64,000 nucleotides of DNA, from the NCBI GenBank assembly GCA_020746995.1, contig JAGPXD010000001.1, positions 6,882,001 through 6,946,000 of the forward strand, read 5' to 3'. Source of the stretch: Plectosphaerella cucumerina. Taxonomy: Eukaryota; Ascomycota; Sordariomycetes; Glomerellales; Plectosphaerellaceae. Numbering within the stretch: the stretch's first letter is position 1; each line of letters starts with the position of its first letter. The position numbers and the translations under genes were made by a program. Under the pieces are notes generated by a model, which was not told the DNA's origin, did no database searches, and saw only the letters and a list, made by a program, of their open reading frames with translations. Positions 22,345 through 33,976 of this stretch are shown here, in pieces.

Positions 22345-22727
22345 TCACGCCTGCACCGCGACCTGCGCCGCCCCTTCGGCCGGCTCCTCACTGATCGGTT
22401 CTGTCTTTTTTCCTGCCCGTTTCCTTTGCCACGCCTCAATGAAACCATCTAAGAGTCCTCTTCTCCGGCTATCAGACGTGGCGCCCGAGACGACGCTGGA
22501 CCTGCCGCTGAAGACACTGCTAGGCCGCCTCCACGATATCGTTGACTCGGCATCGGTGTCGGCATCGATGTGGCTCGGAGGTGTCACTTTGGCTTCTTGG
22601 TATCTGCCTTCAATGGGGGTTAGAGTAAGTAGGAAGAGAGGAGACGTTGAGATTACTTACGGATGTTTCCAGCGCCGCCAATCCCGAAGGACTGGGGGCG
22701 GTTTTTCCGATAATTCCTCTCGTTCAT
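22345..22727 (-). CDS. DUF3602-type small protein
   Basis: Two exons (22661-22727 and 22345-22607) with a 53-bp intron give 109 residues. The start reads MNERNYRKNRPQSFGIGGAG and the junction gives GGAGNIRRYQEAKVTP. The GxGGxGNI(R)R motif is the hallmark of the fungal DUF3602 family. The rest is polar and Ser/Arg-rich (SVFSGRSSVVSGATSDSRRR), likely disordered, and shows no membrane span or signal. Function of the family is unknown. The gene has a TATA-like TATATA 145 bp upstream on its strand. Its 3' end lies 118 bp from the convergent P450 gene. Confidence 0.8.
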
Positions 22728-24676
22728 CGTGAGTGTGGTGGTGGCAGTGATGAGAATTGATGAGATCCGGATGGAACGTCTTCTTGATTTGCGGTTGCAG
22801 GTTTTTTTGCAGACTCAATGGCAATTACTGACCGAGGTCAACTCGGGAAACTTGTCGATTGGGTCTCTCCCCTATATAGCCTCCTCGCGACCTACCACCC
22901 GTTCCATCCCGGGCTGGCCAGCTCCGCCTGGGGTCGAAGCGTAAAATCTCTTTGTCCGGCACTGATGCCATGACCGTCCGTTTTTGATAACACGCCGGGC
23001 CTCGATTGGCCTGGGCCCAGCTGAACTCCCGACTTCGGCACTGCGGCGCCGAGACGGGGGGCTCGCCTCCCCGCAAAGCTTGGCCGGCTAGCGTCAGGGA
23101 TCGTCCAGAAAAGATAAAGGCGCCCATCGTGAGTGGCCGCCCCGTCCTGGTTATGTGACTGCTGTACGTCATGCTTGAGACCGCACTAACCTTCGACCCC
23201 GGTCGAGAGACTCGAGACCCCCATTCTGCCCACGGCCTCCGGATTCGCGACGTCAGGGCCGAGTCAGGGCTGCTTGCATGTGCTTGCGTGCGTGTGCGCG
23301 GTTTGCTTCCCCGGTTGCTATTGCAGTGCTGCCCCGGACGACCCTGACGCAGTGCCGTTAGGGCTAAGGGATCAAAACCCTGACTCAACCCGGCCGCTCC
23401 CGAGAGCCTGCCGCTGCCCGATCACCTTGGTATCGTCGTTATTGGTGCCGAGATAAACATGAGAGCGACGTTCACGTCGACTTCTGTGCAGACTGTGCCC
23501 ACCTTCAGACCTCGCTGTGAACTACCTAGCGGCCTCGAGACGAGACTTCGTTCGCAAATCTCCCGTCTTGCCCCAGTGCTTTCCATAGCCGAATTGGGCT
23601 GGCATGGCCACCATCCGTCGAGGCCTTGAACACGCCGGAATCTATTTATCTGGGACGAAACTCAGATACCGTCCTTATTGAAAACCCGACGTCCTGTTCT
23701 GAAAGTAGGTACTTTATGCAGACGCAGAGGAGACCCAATCCAGTCTAAATATGAGCACGCTTCCGGAGAAACGGAGAAAATGGCCATTGCGCCGAAACTC
23801 CTCCTTAGGGGCAATGCCGACGGCAGTTGCTGGCTTCCATTCTCCTGTTACGTGGTTCACGTCAGCCAGCTGCATTAGCGTCGGGACAATCACGGCGTCG
23901 AATGCAAATTGGCCTTGGCAATGGGGACGTCATGCTCAACAGCAATCTGGGTAGAATAACATATTTGGCCAAATGAAGGACGAATGCGTGTCACTGGGCT
24001 GAGCATTACTTGGCGCCCGTAGCTCCCGCCATTGCTCGGTCCATATGCAAGCTGCTGACAAGATCTTCATGAGCTACCCTGTCGGTTGTCTACCTGCTTC
24101 GATCTGCCCCTTGCATGAGCATCTTAGACATAGATACATTGACAAGCAGAGATAATGTGTGGTCGCGGCCCGATTCTAGACTACGTACTCCCCGGTATGA
24201 CGACTCAGTGAGGCCTCCATACTTCCGAACATACCGTATACCCAGCAGCAGGAGCGTGCATGTGAGGCAGGAGAGTTTGTCCGAGGCACCTCTGGGCTTG
24301 GCCCAATCAACAAACCAGGCACGTCACATCAAGCTGGATCCTACACTCTAAGATATCGCCGAAGAATCTGTCTAGCGGCTTTGCACTGCCGGCGTGCAAG
24401 GTAGTGGCCTAGCAAAGTCATGAATTCTGGATCCATGGGCGACTTGGCATGACGTGGACTTGAAGTGCATCCATGGGGAGGAAACGCGTCTCTGGAGAGT
24501 TGCACGAGAAGACACCGTGAGCCTCGGTGTGAAACCAAGGAATATAAGTTCAGTCAGTCCAAGTCTGCTTACAATCACTCATCCCTTCATCCCCAGATCA
24601 ACTCGGGCCCCTATCTTCTTTCTTACAGCTTCAGAATCATTACCCACCTTACCCTTGCTTCTTTCCAAGACATACG
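22728..24676. other. Intergenic region, 1.9 kb, divergent promoters
   Basis: The region separates the divergent DUF3602 and alpha/beta hydrolase genes. TATATA at 22873-22878 serves the former on the minus strand, and TATAA at 24543-24547 lies 130 bp before the latter. A minus-strand frame of 187 codons (22825-23388) is Arg/Ser/Gly-rich without domain motifs and overlaps the promoter, so I do not call it. Nothing else is recognised. Confidence 0.5.
24543..24547 (+). promoter_or_regulatory. TATA-like element of secreted hydrolase gene
   Basis: TATAA in an AT-rich stretch about 130 bp before the ATG at 24677, followed by a pyrimidine-rich leader typical of filamentous fungal genes. Confidence 0.4.
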
Positions 24677-25732
24677 ATGAAGCTCCTCTCAAAGACCTCG
24701 CTGTCGCTCTGGGCTTTAGCCACAGCAGCCTCAGCCCAGAACATGTCGTTCGGCGCCGACAATTTCTATACTAGCGACATCGTCACGTCCGAGACCGTCA
24801 CCTTCCAGACACTCTTCCGAACCAGTGTGACGGGCAATCTCTATTACCGCAACAACATCAGCGCCGCCGCGGCACCTGCCATCGTCGTTAGCCATCCCAT
24901 GGGCGCCGTCAAGGAGCAAAGCGCCAACCTCTACGCCACCAAGCTAGCTGAGCAGGGCTTCGTCACTCTCTCCATCGACATGCCTCACTGGGGTGGTAGC
25001 GAGGGCGAGCCTCGCAACGGCGTGTCCCCCGACTACTACGCCGAGGCCTTCAGCGCGGCCGTCGACTTCCTCGGCACCCTCGACAACGTTGATCGCAACC
25101 GCATCGGCGGCCTTGGCGTCTGCGGCAGCGGCAGCTTTGTCCTCAGCGCCGCAAAGATCGACCCTCGCCTCCGCGCCATCGCCACCGTGAGCATGTACGA
25201 CATGGGCGCCGCGAACCGTGACGGCCTCCGCAACGCACGGAGCCTCGAGCAGCGCCGAGAGCTCCTTGCCGATGTCGCAACCCAGCGCTGGGCCGAGGTC
25301 GACGGTGCCCCGACAGCCTACGCCATCGGCACGCCCAACGAGCTGACTCCTAACCTGGACGCCGTTTCTCTCGAGTTCTACGACTTCTACCGCACCTCCC
25401 GCGGCGAGGTCACTCCTCCCGGCACCACCTCCAACCTGACTACGCATCCGATGCTCGTCAGCAACGTCAAATTCATGAACTTCTACCCGTTGAGCGACCT
25501 GGACGTCATCTCGCCTCGTCCTGTTCTTTTCATCTCGGGCGATCAGGCGCACTCGCTTGAGTTCAGTGAGGATGCCTATGAGGCTGCTGCCGAGCCCAAG
25601 GAGCTGTTCTGGGTACCTAACGCTGGGCATGTTGACCTCTACGACCGCGTTGAGCTTATTCCCTTTGCCAAGATTACGGACTTCTTCCGCGAGGGACTGA
25701 GCGGCACCGTCGCCGAGAACTGCACCAAATAA
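24677..25732 (+). CDS. Secreted alpha/beta hydrolase
   Basis: An intronless gene of 351 residues. MKLLSKTSLSLWALATAASA is a signal peptide. The core has the alpha/beta-hydrolase layout: IVVSHPMGAVKEQSANLYA (oxyanion region), LSIDMPHWGGSEGEPRNG, the nucleophile elbow GGLGVCGSGSF (about 145-153), VLFISGDQAHS as acid-bearing strand, and NAGHVDLYD with candidate His318. The elbow reads G-V-C-G-S-G, so the nucleophile may be Cys149, as in dienelactone hydrolases, rather than Ser151. The family resembles the bacterial YcjY/DLH-like hydrolases. Extracellular ester or lactone hydrolysis is inferred; substrate unknown. Confidence 0.8.
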   Translation: MKLLSKTSLSLWALATAASAQNMSFGADNFYTSDIVTSETVTFQTLFRTSVTGNLYYRNNISAAAAPAIVVSHPMGAVKEQSANLYATKLAEQGFVTLSIDMPHWGGSEGEPRNGVSPDYYAEAFSAAVDFLGTLDNVDRNRIGGLGVCGSGSFVLSAAKIDPRLRAIATVSMYDMGAANRDGLRNARSLEQRRELLADVATQRWAEVDGAPTAYAIGTPNELTPNLDAVSLEFYDFYRTSRGEVTPPGTTSNLTTHPMLVSNVKFMNFYPLSDLDVISPRPVLFISGDQAHSLEFSEDAYEAAAEPKELFWVPNAGHVDLYDRVELIPFAKITDFFREGLSGTVAENCTK

Positions 25733-26540
25733 GAGGGCTCAACTGGACAATTTCCACCAAGGATCTATGCTGGTCTCATTCGCATTGCATAGCAGTTCTT
25801 TCTTCTTCCTTTCTTTTCGACCTACTCCGTGTACCCAAATTAGACGACGCATCGTCGGAACATCCGGATATGTTTACATGGGTCTGGTCTTTGCCGCTTA
25901 CCGCCATCAGATCCCAATGGGCACTTACGCGCTTGAATCAAGTCGCCGTTTCAATACAAGTCCAAACATTCCAGGATTCATCTAGCAAGAGAAGAAAGTT
26001 GAGACTCCGGTGTATGAAATGACCTGCCTACCACTCGCAAGTGGCCTGCTTTGCGCAGACATCACGCTGCCCTGCAAATGCCGGACCAGATGGAACCTGT
26101 CCGAATGTGTAACCAGCAATGACGATTTCCCCGCGGATCGTCGCGGGCCCCAAATAATATCGAGAAAGATGAATGGTTGCTCATTGGGCGGGTGACGGAA
26201 CCGAACTTTGCCTCGCTGTCGTTGGCCAGGATATTTGCCAAGGCTGGCTAAGTTTCGACGACGCCTTCTTGGCAGCAAGGTGTCGCGGCTTCAAATTGAG
26301 GAGTCGCTGCGGTATCAAGGCACGCGACCGGACTTTGACCGAGTCGACATCGTGGCTGTGCACGGATGTTGACCGAAGAGCATTGGAGAGCGCGCAACTG
26401 CAACTGCCACAGATATATAGATGTACCCTCCCAACCTCAGTGGTCAACGCTAAAGATACCTAGACAGTGTCTGAAGAACCATTCCGGCATCGACAACCCT
26501 CTCACATCAGCTCTACATCGCACCTCAGAACACTCAGTAA
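25733..26540. other. Intergenic region and P-type ATPase promoter
   Basis: About 0.8 kb with the hydrolase 3' UTR and the ATPase promoter. TATATA at 26414-26419 lies 122 bp before the ATPase ATG. Short frames show no motif. Confidence 0.45.
26414..26419 (+). promoter_or_regulatory. TATA box of the P-type ATPase gene
   Basis: TATATA lies 122 bp upstream of the ATG at 26541 and is followed by a CT-rich leader. It is the only good TATA match in the proximal promoter. Confidence 0.45.
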
Positions 26541-29500
26541 ATGGGAAAACCTGCCATCACTACAGCGAATGGGGGCTCAGCCAGTTCCCTCCCCGAGACG
26601 CTGCAAGTGGCCAACGACGACGATATTCCTATAGCGGAACACAAAACTGCAACTGACAGCCTCACATCTGGCTTCTGCGCACATACACTCTCTGCTCTTG
26701 CCGTCACCGCGCACTTCAAGACAGACTCTGACAATGGGCTGAGCTCACACGAAGCCGCCGCCCGGCTTGCCCGGGACGGCCCCAACTCCATCCAGGCTGG
26801 CAAGGGTGTCTCCGTGTGGAAGATCTTCGTCGCACAGATCGCCAATGCCTTGACCATGATCCTCATCGCCGTCATGGCAATCTCATTTGCGATTGAAGAT
26901 TTCATCGAAGGTGCCGTCGTCGCCGCCGTCATTCTTCTCAACATAGTTGTCGGGTTTGTGCGCCCCCTTTCTCTCGATCCATCCTACCCCTGGAACTTCA
27001 GCTGACATCCTCTGCCCAGCCTCGTCCAAGACTATCGCGCCGAACAGACGATTCAGTCCCTCTACGCCCTTTCAAGCCCCAAGTGCAAGGTCATCCGCGA
27101 CGGTTGCACCGAGTCCGTCAAGGCCGATGCCTTGGTCAAGGGTGACATCGTGGTTCTTGCCACTGGCGACATCGTTCCAGCCGACTTGCGTCTGATCCAG
27201 GGGGTCAACCTCTCGACTGACGAGGCCATGCTCACCGGAGAGTCCCTCCCCACGAGCAAAAAGCCTGAAATGGTCTTTGATGAGAAGGACATCCCCATCG
27301 GCGACCGCGCAAACCTGGTCTTCTCAGGATCCACCGTCACCCGCGGACGCGGCACAGGTGTCGTGATTGCCACAGGCATGGAGACCCAAATCGGCGAGAT
27401 TGCACAGCTGCTCGACCACTCTCACGACGACCAAGGAAAGTCGCCCGCCGCTGCGCTTTTGCACCGCGCATATCGCACCCTGCGGAGTATCCTTGGTCTT
27501 GAGGGAACGCCTCTTCAGGTGACCCTGAGCAAGTTCGCCCTTCTCCTCTTCGCCCTGGCTATCCTGCTGGCCGTCATCGTCTTCTCAGTCAGCCGCTGGC
27601 ACATTGACGATGAGGTGCTGCTATACGGCATCTGCGTTGGCGTCGCTGTCATTCCAGAGTCTCTCTTGGCGGTCCTGACTATCACCGTACCGTTACCCCT
27701 GAGTCCTTTATTACCGTATTAGGCTGTATCAGGAGTCGTTGGAGTCTGTCTCGCGAGTCGTTTGCCTTGCCACGTGGCTACCACGTGCTGCTACTGCAAC
27801 GACTCCCAAGACAGACTCCTGGCGACTCCTGAGACGTCCGTAAAAGGAAGTTACTGACTCCCCATGTTGTAGGTGGCCGTGGCCACAAAGTCCATGGTCA
27901 AGGGTCATGTCATCGTGCGCCACTTGCCGTCTCTTGAAGCTGTTGGCGGCGTGACGAATATTTGCTCCGACAAGACTGGAACGCTGACCCAGGGGCGTAT
28001 GATCACTCGTAAAGTTTGGCTTCGAGGAGGCGTCGAAGGATCTGTCCAGGATGCAGCAGATCCGTACGATCCGACCAGCGGGACTGTCTCATGGAGCAAG
28101 TCGGTCGCCGGCACTTGCCTGCAAAGCTTCCTCAAGACACTCACTCTTTGCAACAATGCCACTGTCAACGACACCAAGCGACTCACTGAACCCGAGACCG
28201 ATTCGGGAAGCATCACCACCATTGGTAAGTCAGCATCCTGGGAGGCCATCGGAGAGCCCACCGAGATCGCACTCAAGGTCTTCGCCATGCGCTTCGGAAT
28301 CAACCACGACCGACCACAGCTCATCGCCGAACACCCTTTCGACTCCACCGTCAAGCTCATGAGCGTCGTGTACCCCGATGCTGTCGACAAGACCAGACAC
28401 CTCTTCTCGAAAGGTGCCGTCGAAGTCATGCTTCCTAAGCTAGACGAGTCGGACGACCTGAAGCGTGAGCTCCTCGCCAAGTCGGAAGACCTCGCCTCTC
28501 AGGGACTGCGAGTGCTCTGCATTGCGAACAAGGTCATGAGGGATGACAGCGAAGACGCCCAAGATCGAAAGTCTGTCGAGTCGGGCCTGCACTTCCTTGG
28601 TCTCGCCGGCATCTACGACCCGCCGCGCCCCGAGACCGCGACCGCCGTGGCCGACTGCAAACGAGCTGGAATCACGGTGCACATGGTGACAGGCGACCAT
28701 GTCAAGACGGCCGCAGCTATTGCCCGCGAAGTCGGCATCCTCAACGGCAATGGGCCTCCGGGCTCTACAGAAGTCATGACCGCGGCGGCCTTCTCAGGGC
28801 TCTCTGACGCTCAGATTGACTCCATGGATGAGTTGCCTCTTGTGCTTGCCCGGTGCAGCCCCGCTGACAAGGTGCGCATGATCGAGGCGCTGCACCGGCG
28901 TGGAGCGTTCTGCATCATGACTGGCGACGGTGTCAACGACTCGCCAGCGCTGAAGAAGGCGGACATTGGCATCGCGATGGGAGACCGTGGCAGTGATGCC
29001 GCCAAGGAGGCTGCTGACATGGTTCTCACGGATGATAACTTTGCGTCTATCGTTACTGGTATTCGAGAGGGACGCAGATTGACGGATAACATTCAGAAGG
29101 TGAGTTGTGCACGACACCAGCAGCTAACATTCATTACTGACCGGACGATGTAGTTCCTCCTCCACCTCCTGACGACCAACCTTGCGCAGGTGATCCTCCT
29201 CCTCACTGGCCTCGCCTTCCGCGACATCCACGGCGCTGCAGTCTTCACACTGTCACCTCTCGAAATCCTCTGGGCCAACCTCATTTCATCGTCGCCCCTT
29301 GCCCTAGGCCTTGGCCTCGAGGAGGCCGACGCCGATATCCTCCGCCGCCCGCCTCGGAGCCGAAAGACGGGCGTCTTCACCACAGACCTCATCCGGGACC
29401 AGCTCGTCTACGGCGTTCTCAAGGGCGTTCTCTCGCTCGGGGCCTTCATGATCGTAGCCTACGGCGCGTCGGAACATGGCTTCCATCGGCTCGCGGCCGG

Positions 29501-29909
29501 GTGTAATGAGGATGCGGCGGCGGGATGCGAGCTTGTCTTCCGGGCGAGGGCTACGACTTTCGCGACCTTGACGTTCCTCTTGCTCGTTACCGGGTGGGAG
29601 GTCAAGCACTTCCGCAAGAGCCTGTTTGCCATGGACACCCGCTCGGCCGGGCCCGGCTCGGTGTTCAGGACGTTGTATCACAACAAGTTCCTCTTCTGGT
29701 CGATCATCGTCGGGTTTCTGGTCACATTCCCGGTTGTCCACATTCCGATCTTGAATGTTGAAGTCTTCAGGCACACTGGGATTGGGTGGGAGTGGGGGGT
29801 TGTGTTTGGGAGTCTGTTTGTCTTTGTTGCCCTCGTCGAGCTGTGGAAAGCCGTCAAAAGGAGGTATGGCTGGGGGCTTGAGGGGAAAGATAAAGAGGAT
29901 GCTGTATGA
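26541..29909 (+). CDS. P-type ATPase, alkali-cation (ENA/P2D-like)
   Basis: Four exons (26541-26953, 27020-27686, 27873-29099, 29154-29909) give 1020 residues. Landmarks in order: N-terminal cation-ATPase segment (GLSSHEAAARLARDGPN), actuator LTGESLP (TGES 210-213), M4 segment with VIPESLLAVLTIT, phosphorylation site CSDKTGTLTQG (Asp393), hinge TGDGVNDSPALKKADIGIAMG (710-716 onward), and C-terminal transmembrane helices. The sequence VIVRHLPSLEAVGGVTNICS resembles the fungal Na+/K+ ENA and ACU pumps more than Ca2+ pumps; the exact ion is not decided by sequence. All catalytic motifs are intact. Intron 2 is 186 bp, three to four times longer than the others, and contains a large inverted repeat described separately. 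Confidence 0.9.
27687..27872 (+). repeat. Hairpin-forming inverted repeat filling intron 2 of the ATPase
   Basis: The intron contains two arms of about 39 nt, 27726-27764 and 27797-27835, that are reverse complements at about four fifths of positions, around a 32-nt centre holding CCACGTGG and CCACGTG. The pentamer GAGTC occurs four times left of the centre and GACTC four times right of it, near-symmetrically through the whole intron. This is not seen in the other introns here. It could be a MITE-like or introner-like element, or a structured intron. Confidence 0.65.
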
Positions 29910-30187
29910 GAGGAGGTGCTGCGGAGGAGAGACAGTGTCAAGCCGGCCAAGATTGGATTCGTGCCGGGGGGCTACGATAGCGATGCCGAGGCCCAAATAT
30001 CTCAGTCTTTGGGCACGGAAGGAGTCTGTTAGAGTGTTCACATAACCTGAAATTGATCCGATCCTGTTTGCGTTGTTGATGGTCGACTGACCGGTCTGGT
30101 ATGCTAATCTAAAGCTTCACTCAATCTTGTGCATTAGAGACATGAGACGAGTAACGATTCGCTCGTGTCGCCAGCATCGCCATACCA

Positions 30188-31039
30188 TCACAGACGCTCA
30201 TACTCGGCCGGGAGATCCTCACCCCTGATCCAAGTCAACACCCCTCTCGCAAATAGCTCAGGAAGCTGCAAGTCCCAAGCATGGGTGGCCTCTCGAACGA
30301 CAACCGCACCCGGCCCGTCGTCCGGCCACGCCATCTCCCCATCCATTCCTCCTCTCGCCTCCAGCCTCCTTCCCATCTCCGTCGTCCCAACCACATCATC
30401 CGCCTTCCCTCCAGCAACAGCAAGCGTCCGTACCCTCAGCCTCCCAACATCCTCATGTGTCCACGCCAGCAACGACGTAAACACCTCTGCCATTGTCTCC
30501 CGCGTACAATTCCCCCTCATCTCCGCCAACAACTCCTCATGCCTCTTGATGCCCACCGTCGACGCGAGCCAGAAGTACACAGCATCCGGGAGCAGATGAA
30601 TCTGCACACCCAGCAAAGCGTAGGTCAGCACTGGGATCCCCGCCAACCATCGAGCCCAGCCAGATAAGGGCGACGCCCCGCTGACGAAGATGGACTGCAC
30701 GATCGAGGGGGTCGAGACGGCAACATGTTGCGCGATGAAGCCGCCCATGGAGACACCGACGAGATGGGCGCGGGAGTCGTGGGCTTGTGAGTGGATGAGA
30801 CACTCGACGTGCTTGGCGGCGTTGTCCATAGTAGCGGGCTTGATGTCGCGCGAGCCGGAGTGGCCAGGGAGGTCAGGGATGAGGAGATGGTAGTCGGAGA
30901 GAAGGGGAATGATATGGACGAATTCGAGGTGGCATGAGCAGGCGCCGTGGAGGAGGACAATGGTTGTTGGCTGTGCGTCGTTGAGGGAGATGAATGACAG
31001 GCTTGGTTGAGCGGGCTGTGAGTCTGTGAATGGCTCCAT
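30188..31039 (-). CDS. Alpha/beta hydrolase fold protein
   Basis: An intronless gene of 283 residues without signal peptide. It has the standard fold marks: IVLLHGACSCHLEF (oxyanion HG), LIPDLPGHSGS, nucleophile elbow LVGVSMGGFIAQH (Ser97), KADDVV near 212-217 for the acid, and EATHAWDLQ with His253 as the base. This is a complete triad. The size and lid region (GWARWLAGIPVLTYALLGVQ) match single-domain esterase/lipase-like or meta-cleavage-type hydrolases. Likely cytosolic. It is convergent with the ATPase gene (278-bp gap). The substrate cannot be told. Confidence 0.82.
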   Translation of the reverse strand: MEPFTDSQPAQPSLSFISLNDAQPTTIVLLHGACSCHLEFVHIIPLLSDYHLLIPDLPGHSGSRDIKPATMDNAAKHVECLIHSQAHDSRAHLVGVSMGGFIAQHVAVSTPSIVQSIFVSGASPLSGWARWLAGIPVLTYALLGVQIHLLPDAVYFWLASTVGIKRHEELLAEMRGNCTRETMAEVFTSLLAWTHEDVGRLRVRTLAVAGGKADDVVGTTEMGRRLEARGGMDGEMAWPDDGPGAVVVREATHAWDLQLPELFARGVLTWIRGEDLPAEYERL

Positions 31040-31595
31040 GTCGGGTGTCCCTATGAGATTGAAGTGTACAGTTGGTGTAGTCTCGATGATTGCACCTGAA
31101 GCAGTGTGTCAAAAAGGCAGACTGGGGGATGAAGATGCATGATCAGGTCGCGTGAGGTCGGGAGGATATTTAGCCGATTGACGCCTGCACGTGGCGTTCT
31201 CACCCCGCCTTACATCTTCGGTCAACCCAAACGGGCCTCATCAAAACATCATGTATTGGTGTGCGACCGAGCAGGGGTATGGTACAGGTAGTCGTAAATG
31301 CTATCCACCCCTCGAGTCCCCTCCAATGCTTCGCTGAACAGTACTCATTAGGGATGAGTAGGGCGCTGGACTCCGACGCCGGAGCCCGGTTCTCGCTGTC
31401 GCGGGCCGACGGGCCTCACTATTAAAAGGTAAAACGTCAAATGCAATAAACGCTTTTCTCCCGTCCCGCCACCGGCAAGTCAAGGGCCTGGTGGAATGCG
31501 TAGTACTCAACGGAGGAGCAGTGCTTCTTCGGCCGTCGGCTTGACGCGGTGGCCCTTATGCCAGGCGAGTGTGCCGCCGTAACCACAGGCATATC
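31040..31595. other. Intergenic region
   Basis: About 0.55 kb comprising the hydrolase promoter and the 3' UTR of the CDP-diacylglycerol synthase gene. The short frame at 31301-31510 has no motif. Nothing else is seen. Confidence 0.4.
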
Positions 31596-33231
31596 CTACG
31601 TTGACGAGGGCAGCAGCGCGCTGTCGAGGCAGTTGGCGACCTGGTGAATGATTAGCGGGGAACGTAGAGAATAGGCTGCCAAAACTCACGGTGTTGTAGT
31701 CGACGACGCCCTGGTTGGCGAGGTAGCGGCCCATGCCCTTGATCAACTCCTTCTGCTCGTCGAATGTGAGGCCGTTGATAGCAATCTCGAGAACCTCGCC
31801 CAGGCTGACCTCCTTGCTGACGGCGATGAAGGTGTGGTAGTAGACGAAGGTGAAGAAGCCCATGATGAACTGGCAGTCCATGCGGTCGGTCATGCCGCCG
31901 TGGCCGGGGATGGAATCGCCAAAGTCCTTGATCTTGAAGGTGCGCTTCAGGCCCGAGGCGAAGAAGCCACCGAAGGGGGCGATGAGCGAGGCGAAGGTGG
32001 CGAAGACGAGCGCGTGCAGCTGCATGGGGGCCATGTCGAAGGACATGGTGGTGCCCGGGGGCAGGAACATGAACTCGGGCAGCTGGTATGTCCTGGGGAT
32101 GAAAACGGGGTTGGGCGTGCACTGGAGGCCGCTGAAGATGGTAGCGCCAAGGTCCTGGACTGGGTCAGTACAAGAGCGATAAGAGGAGGGGAAGCAGCCT
32201 CGCTCACGTTAACGGGGCAGATGAAGTACTTGGACTTCATCAGCAAGTGGGTCAAGCCGAGGGCGAAGAGAAGGGTGAGAACCCAGGCGCCAATGAAGCC
32301 CTCAACCGTCTTCTTCGGCGAGAGCTTGATGAGCTGGGTGCGGCCGATGGTGATGCCAACGAGGTAGGCCGAGATGTCGTTCGTGATGACGAGGGCGGCG
32401 GGGAGGAAGAACCAGATCATGCCCTCGAAAACGTTGTTCATGACGAAGTGAGCCTGGACGACGATGAGGTACAGAGCCATATGGGTCCAGGCGAACTGCG
32501 TAAACTGGAAGCGGTAGTGGCCAGCTTGGAGGGTGGTGACAAAGAAGACGAATCCTAGGAGGGGTTAGACGGAGCAGACAACCGGCTGAGGCGTTGCTGA
32601 CGTACCAATAATGTAGAGCATGAAGCTGATGAAGCGGTGGTGCGTCGCCAGGGGCAGGAGGACGCGGTCGACCAGGACGATGTGCTTGAAGTAGTAGATG
32701 ACGGACTCGCCATACAGGTAGTACATGGTGGTGGCCAGCCAGTACCAGTTGAGGCTCTTGGAGCGCTGCAGCTGCCTCTGCCGACTGGGAACGCTGGCGA
32801 TGGCAATGACCTCCTTGAAGGAGACGATCTGGATGCAGGTGATGATGCAGATAATGTAGATGTGGCCCATAAAGAGAGCGGCGAAAAAGCCTCCAAACAT
32901 GACGAGGGACCAGAACGTCCTTGTGATGAAGTTGGCCTTCTTCTTCTCGTAGTCGGCGCGCTTCTTCTCCTCGGGGCTCTGGTTCAGCTGTAAAAGCGCG
33001 GGCGGAGTCAGTAAAGGCTACAGAACTTGGCCATGAAGGGCGACGGCTTACCTCCGCGATGTCATCGAGCTGCGGCTGTTGCTGCTGCGAACCACTCGTC
33101 CGTCTCCGCACTGGAGAGCCTTGTTGCGATCCATCCTCGCTGTAGTCACTGAAGCTGGAGCGGCGGGCACCGGAAGCGCTGCCGTTGTCCGACTTGTGGG
33201 GGAACTTGACCCCTCTCTTTGCGCGCGGCAT
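31596..33231 (-). CDS. CDP-diacylglycerol synthase (phosphatidate cytidylyltransferase)
   Basis: Five exons (33052-33231, 32606-32987, 32208-32554, 31690-32154, 31596-31640) join in frame to 472 residues, close to the yeast enzyme. It makes CDP-diacylglycerol from CTP and phosphatidate in the ER, the branch point to phosphatidylinositol, phosphatidylserine and cardiolipin. A basic, Ser-rich cytosolic head (MPRAKRGVKFPHKSDNG) precedes several transmembrane helices (SLVMFGGFFAALFMGHIYII, MALYLIVVQAHFVMNNVF). The family signature SGLKRTFKIKDFGDSIPGHG with the following GGMTDRMDCQ is intact. The last exon codes only 14 residues (VANCLDSALLPSST). The gene is divergent from the Rad26-like gene. Confidence 0.93.
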
Positions 33232-33976
33232 CTCGAGTTCTGTTCGGGTTTTGCGGCTATGACGACGATGGCTTTTTCGGGTCGGGCGCGGCGGAAGAAG
33301 AGCTCGAGAGTAGTCGACTGAAGGAGGGTCGGCGGTCCTTGTCGGTATGATCGAGCAGAGCACAAGAGGTTGTCGTCGGAAAGGTCACCCGGCGAGTCGC
33401 AAATGAATGGATTGAAGGGCGAAAAGCGGGAGTTGAGGATGCGATGTTGTCGCTGTTGACATGTGGATGAGGCGGAAAGCCGGGAACGGCGGGCGGGTTC
33501 AGCGTTTGGTGCATGGATAACAGAGATGGTGGGATTGGACCAAATGATGCAGATCTTGCGGACCTCTGGAGCTTCGCGACCAATGGCCGGCTGCGGCAGT
33601 CCTTCCCACGCCGCCGCAGCTGGCGCCTGCGGCATCCTGCGGCCTCCCGCACCTCCTGCCACTCGATGACGGCGGAGCCAATCTCAAAGCAGCCTGCGTG
33701 TCTGCCCGCCTGCCTAGTGCGAACTCGAATCAATTTGAGCCCCGGTCGGGCGCGTCGCGTCGTGGGTTTCGTGATAAGCTCACCGATAAGCTTTTCTGCC
33801 CGGTTACTAAGCCAATTACTGCCCCTTCCGCTCGAAAGCAAACAAACGGAAGGAGGGATGGACTCGACTTGTCTTGACGTCGACATTGACATCCCGCGCT
33901 GACTCGACTTGCCTCGCTTCGAACGACACATCACATACGACACATTGCTTGTTCACGATGCCAGACGAAGGAGGAA
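33232..33976. promoter_or_regulatory. Divergent promoter region, CDP-DAG synthase and Rad26-like gene
   Basis: About 0.75 kb between two outward-facing housekeeping-type genes. Minus-strand frames across it (33048-33943) are Arg/Ser/Pro-rich shadows without motifs. No clear TATA box is present on either side, as usual for housekeeping promoters. Confidence 0.45.

Noticed and set aside
22825..23388. 187-codon minus-strand frame
   Set aside because: Covers the DUF3602 promoter including its TATA element and has no recognisable motif.
27687..27872. Intact transposon in the ATPase gene
   Set aside because: No transposase reading frame and no clear target-site duplication; only a short non-coding inverted repeat is seen.
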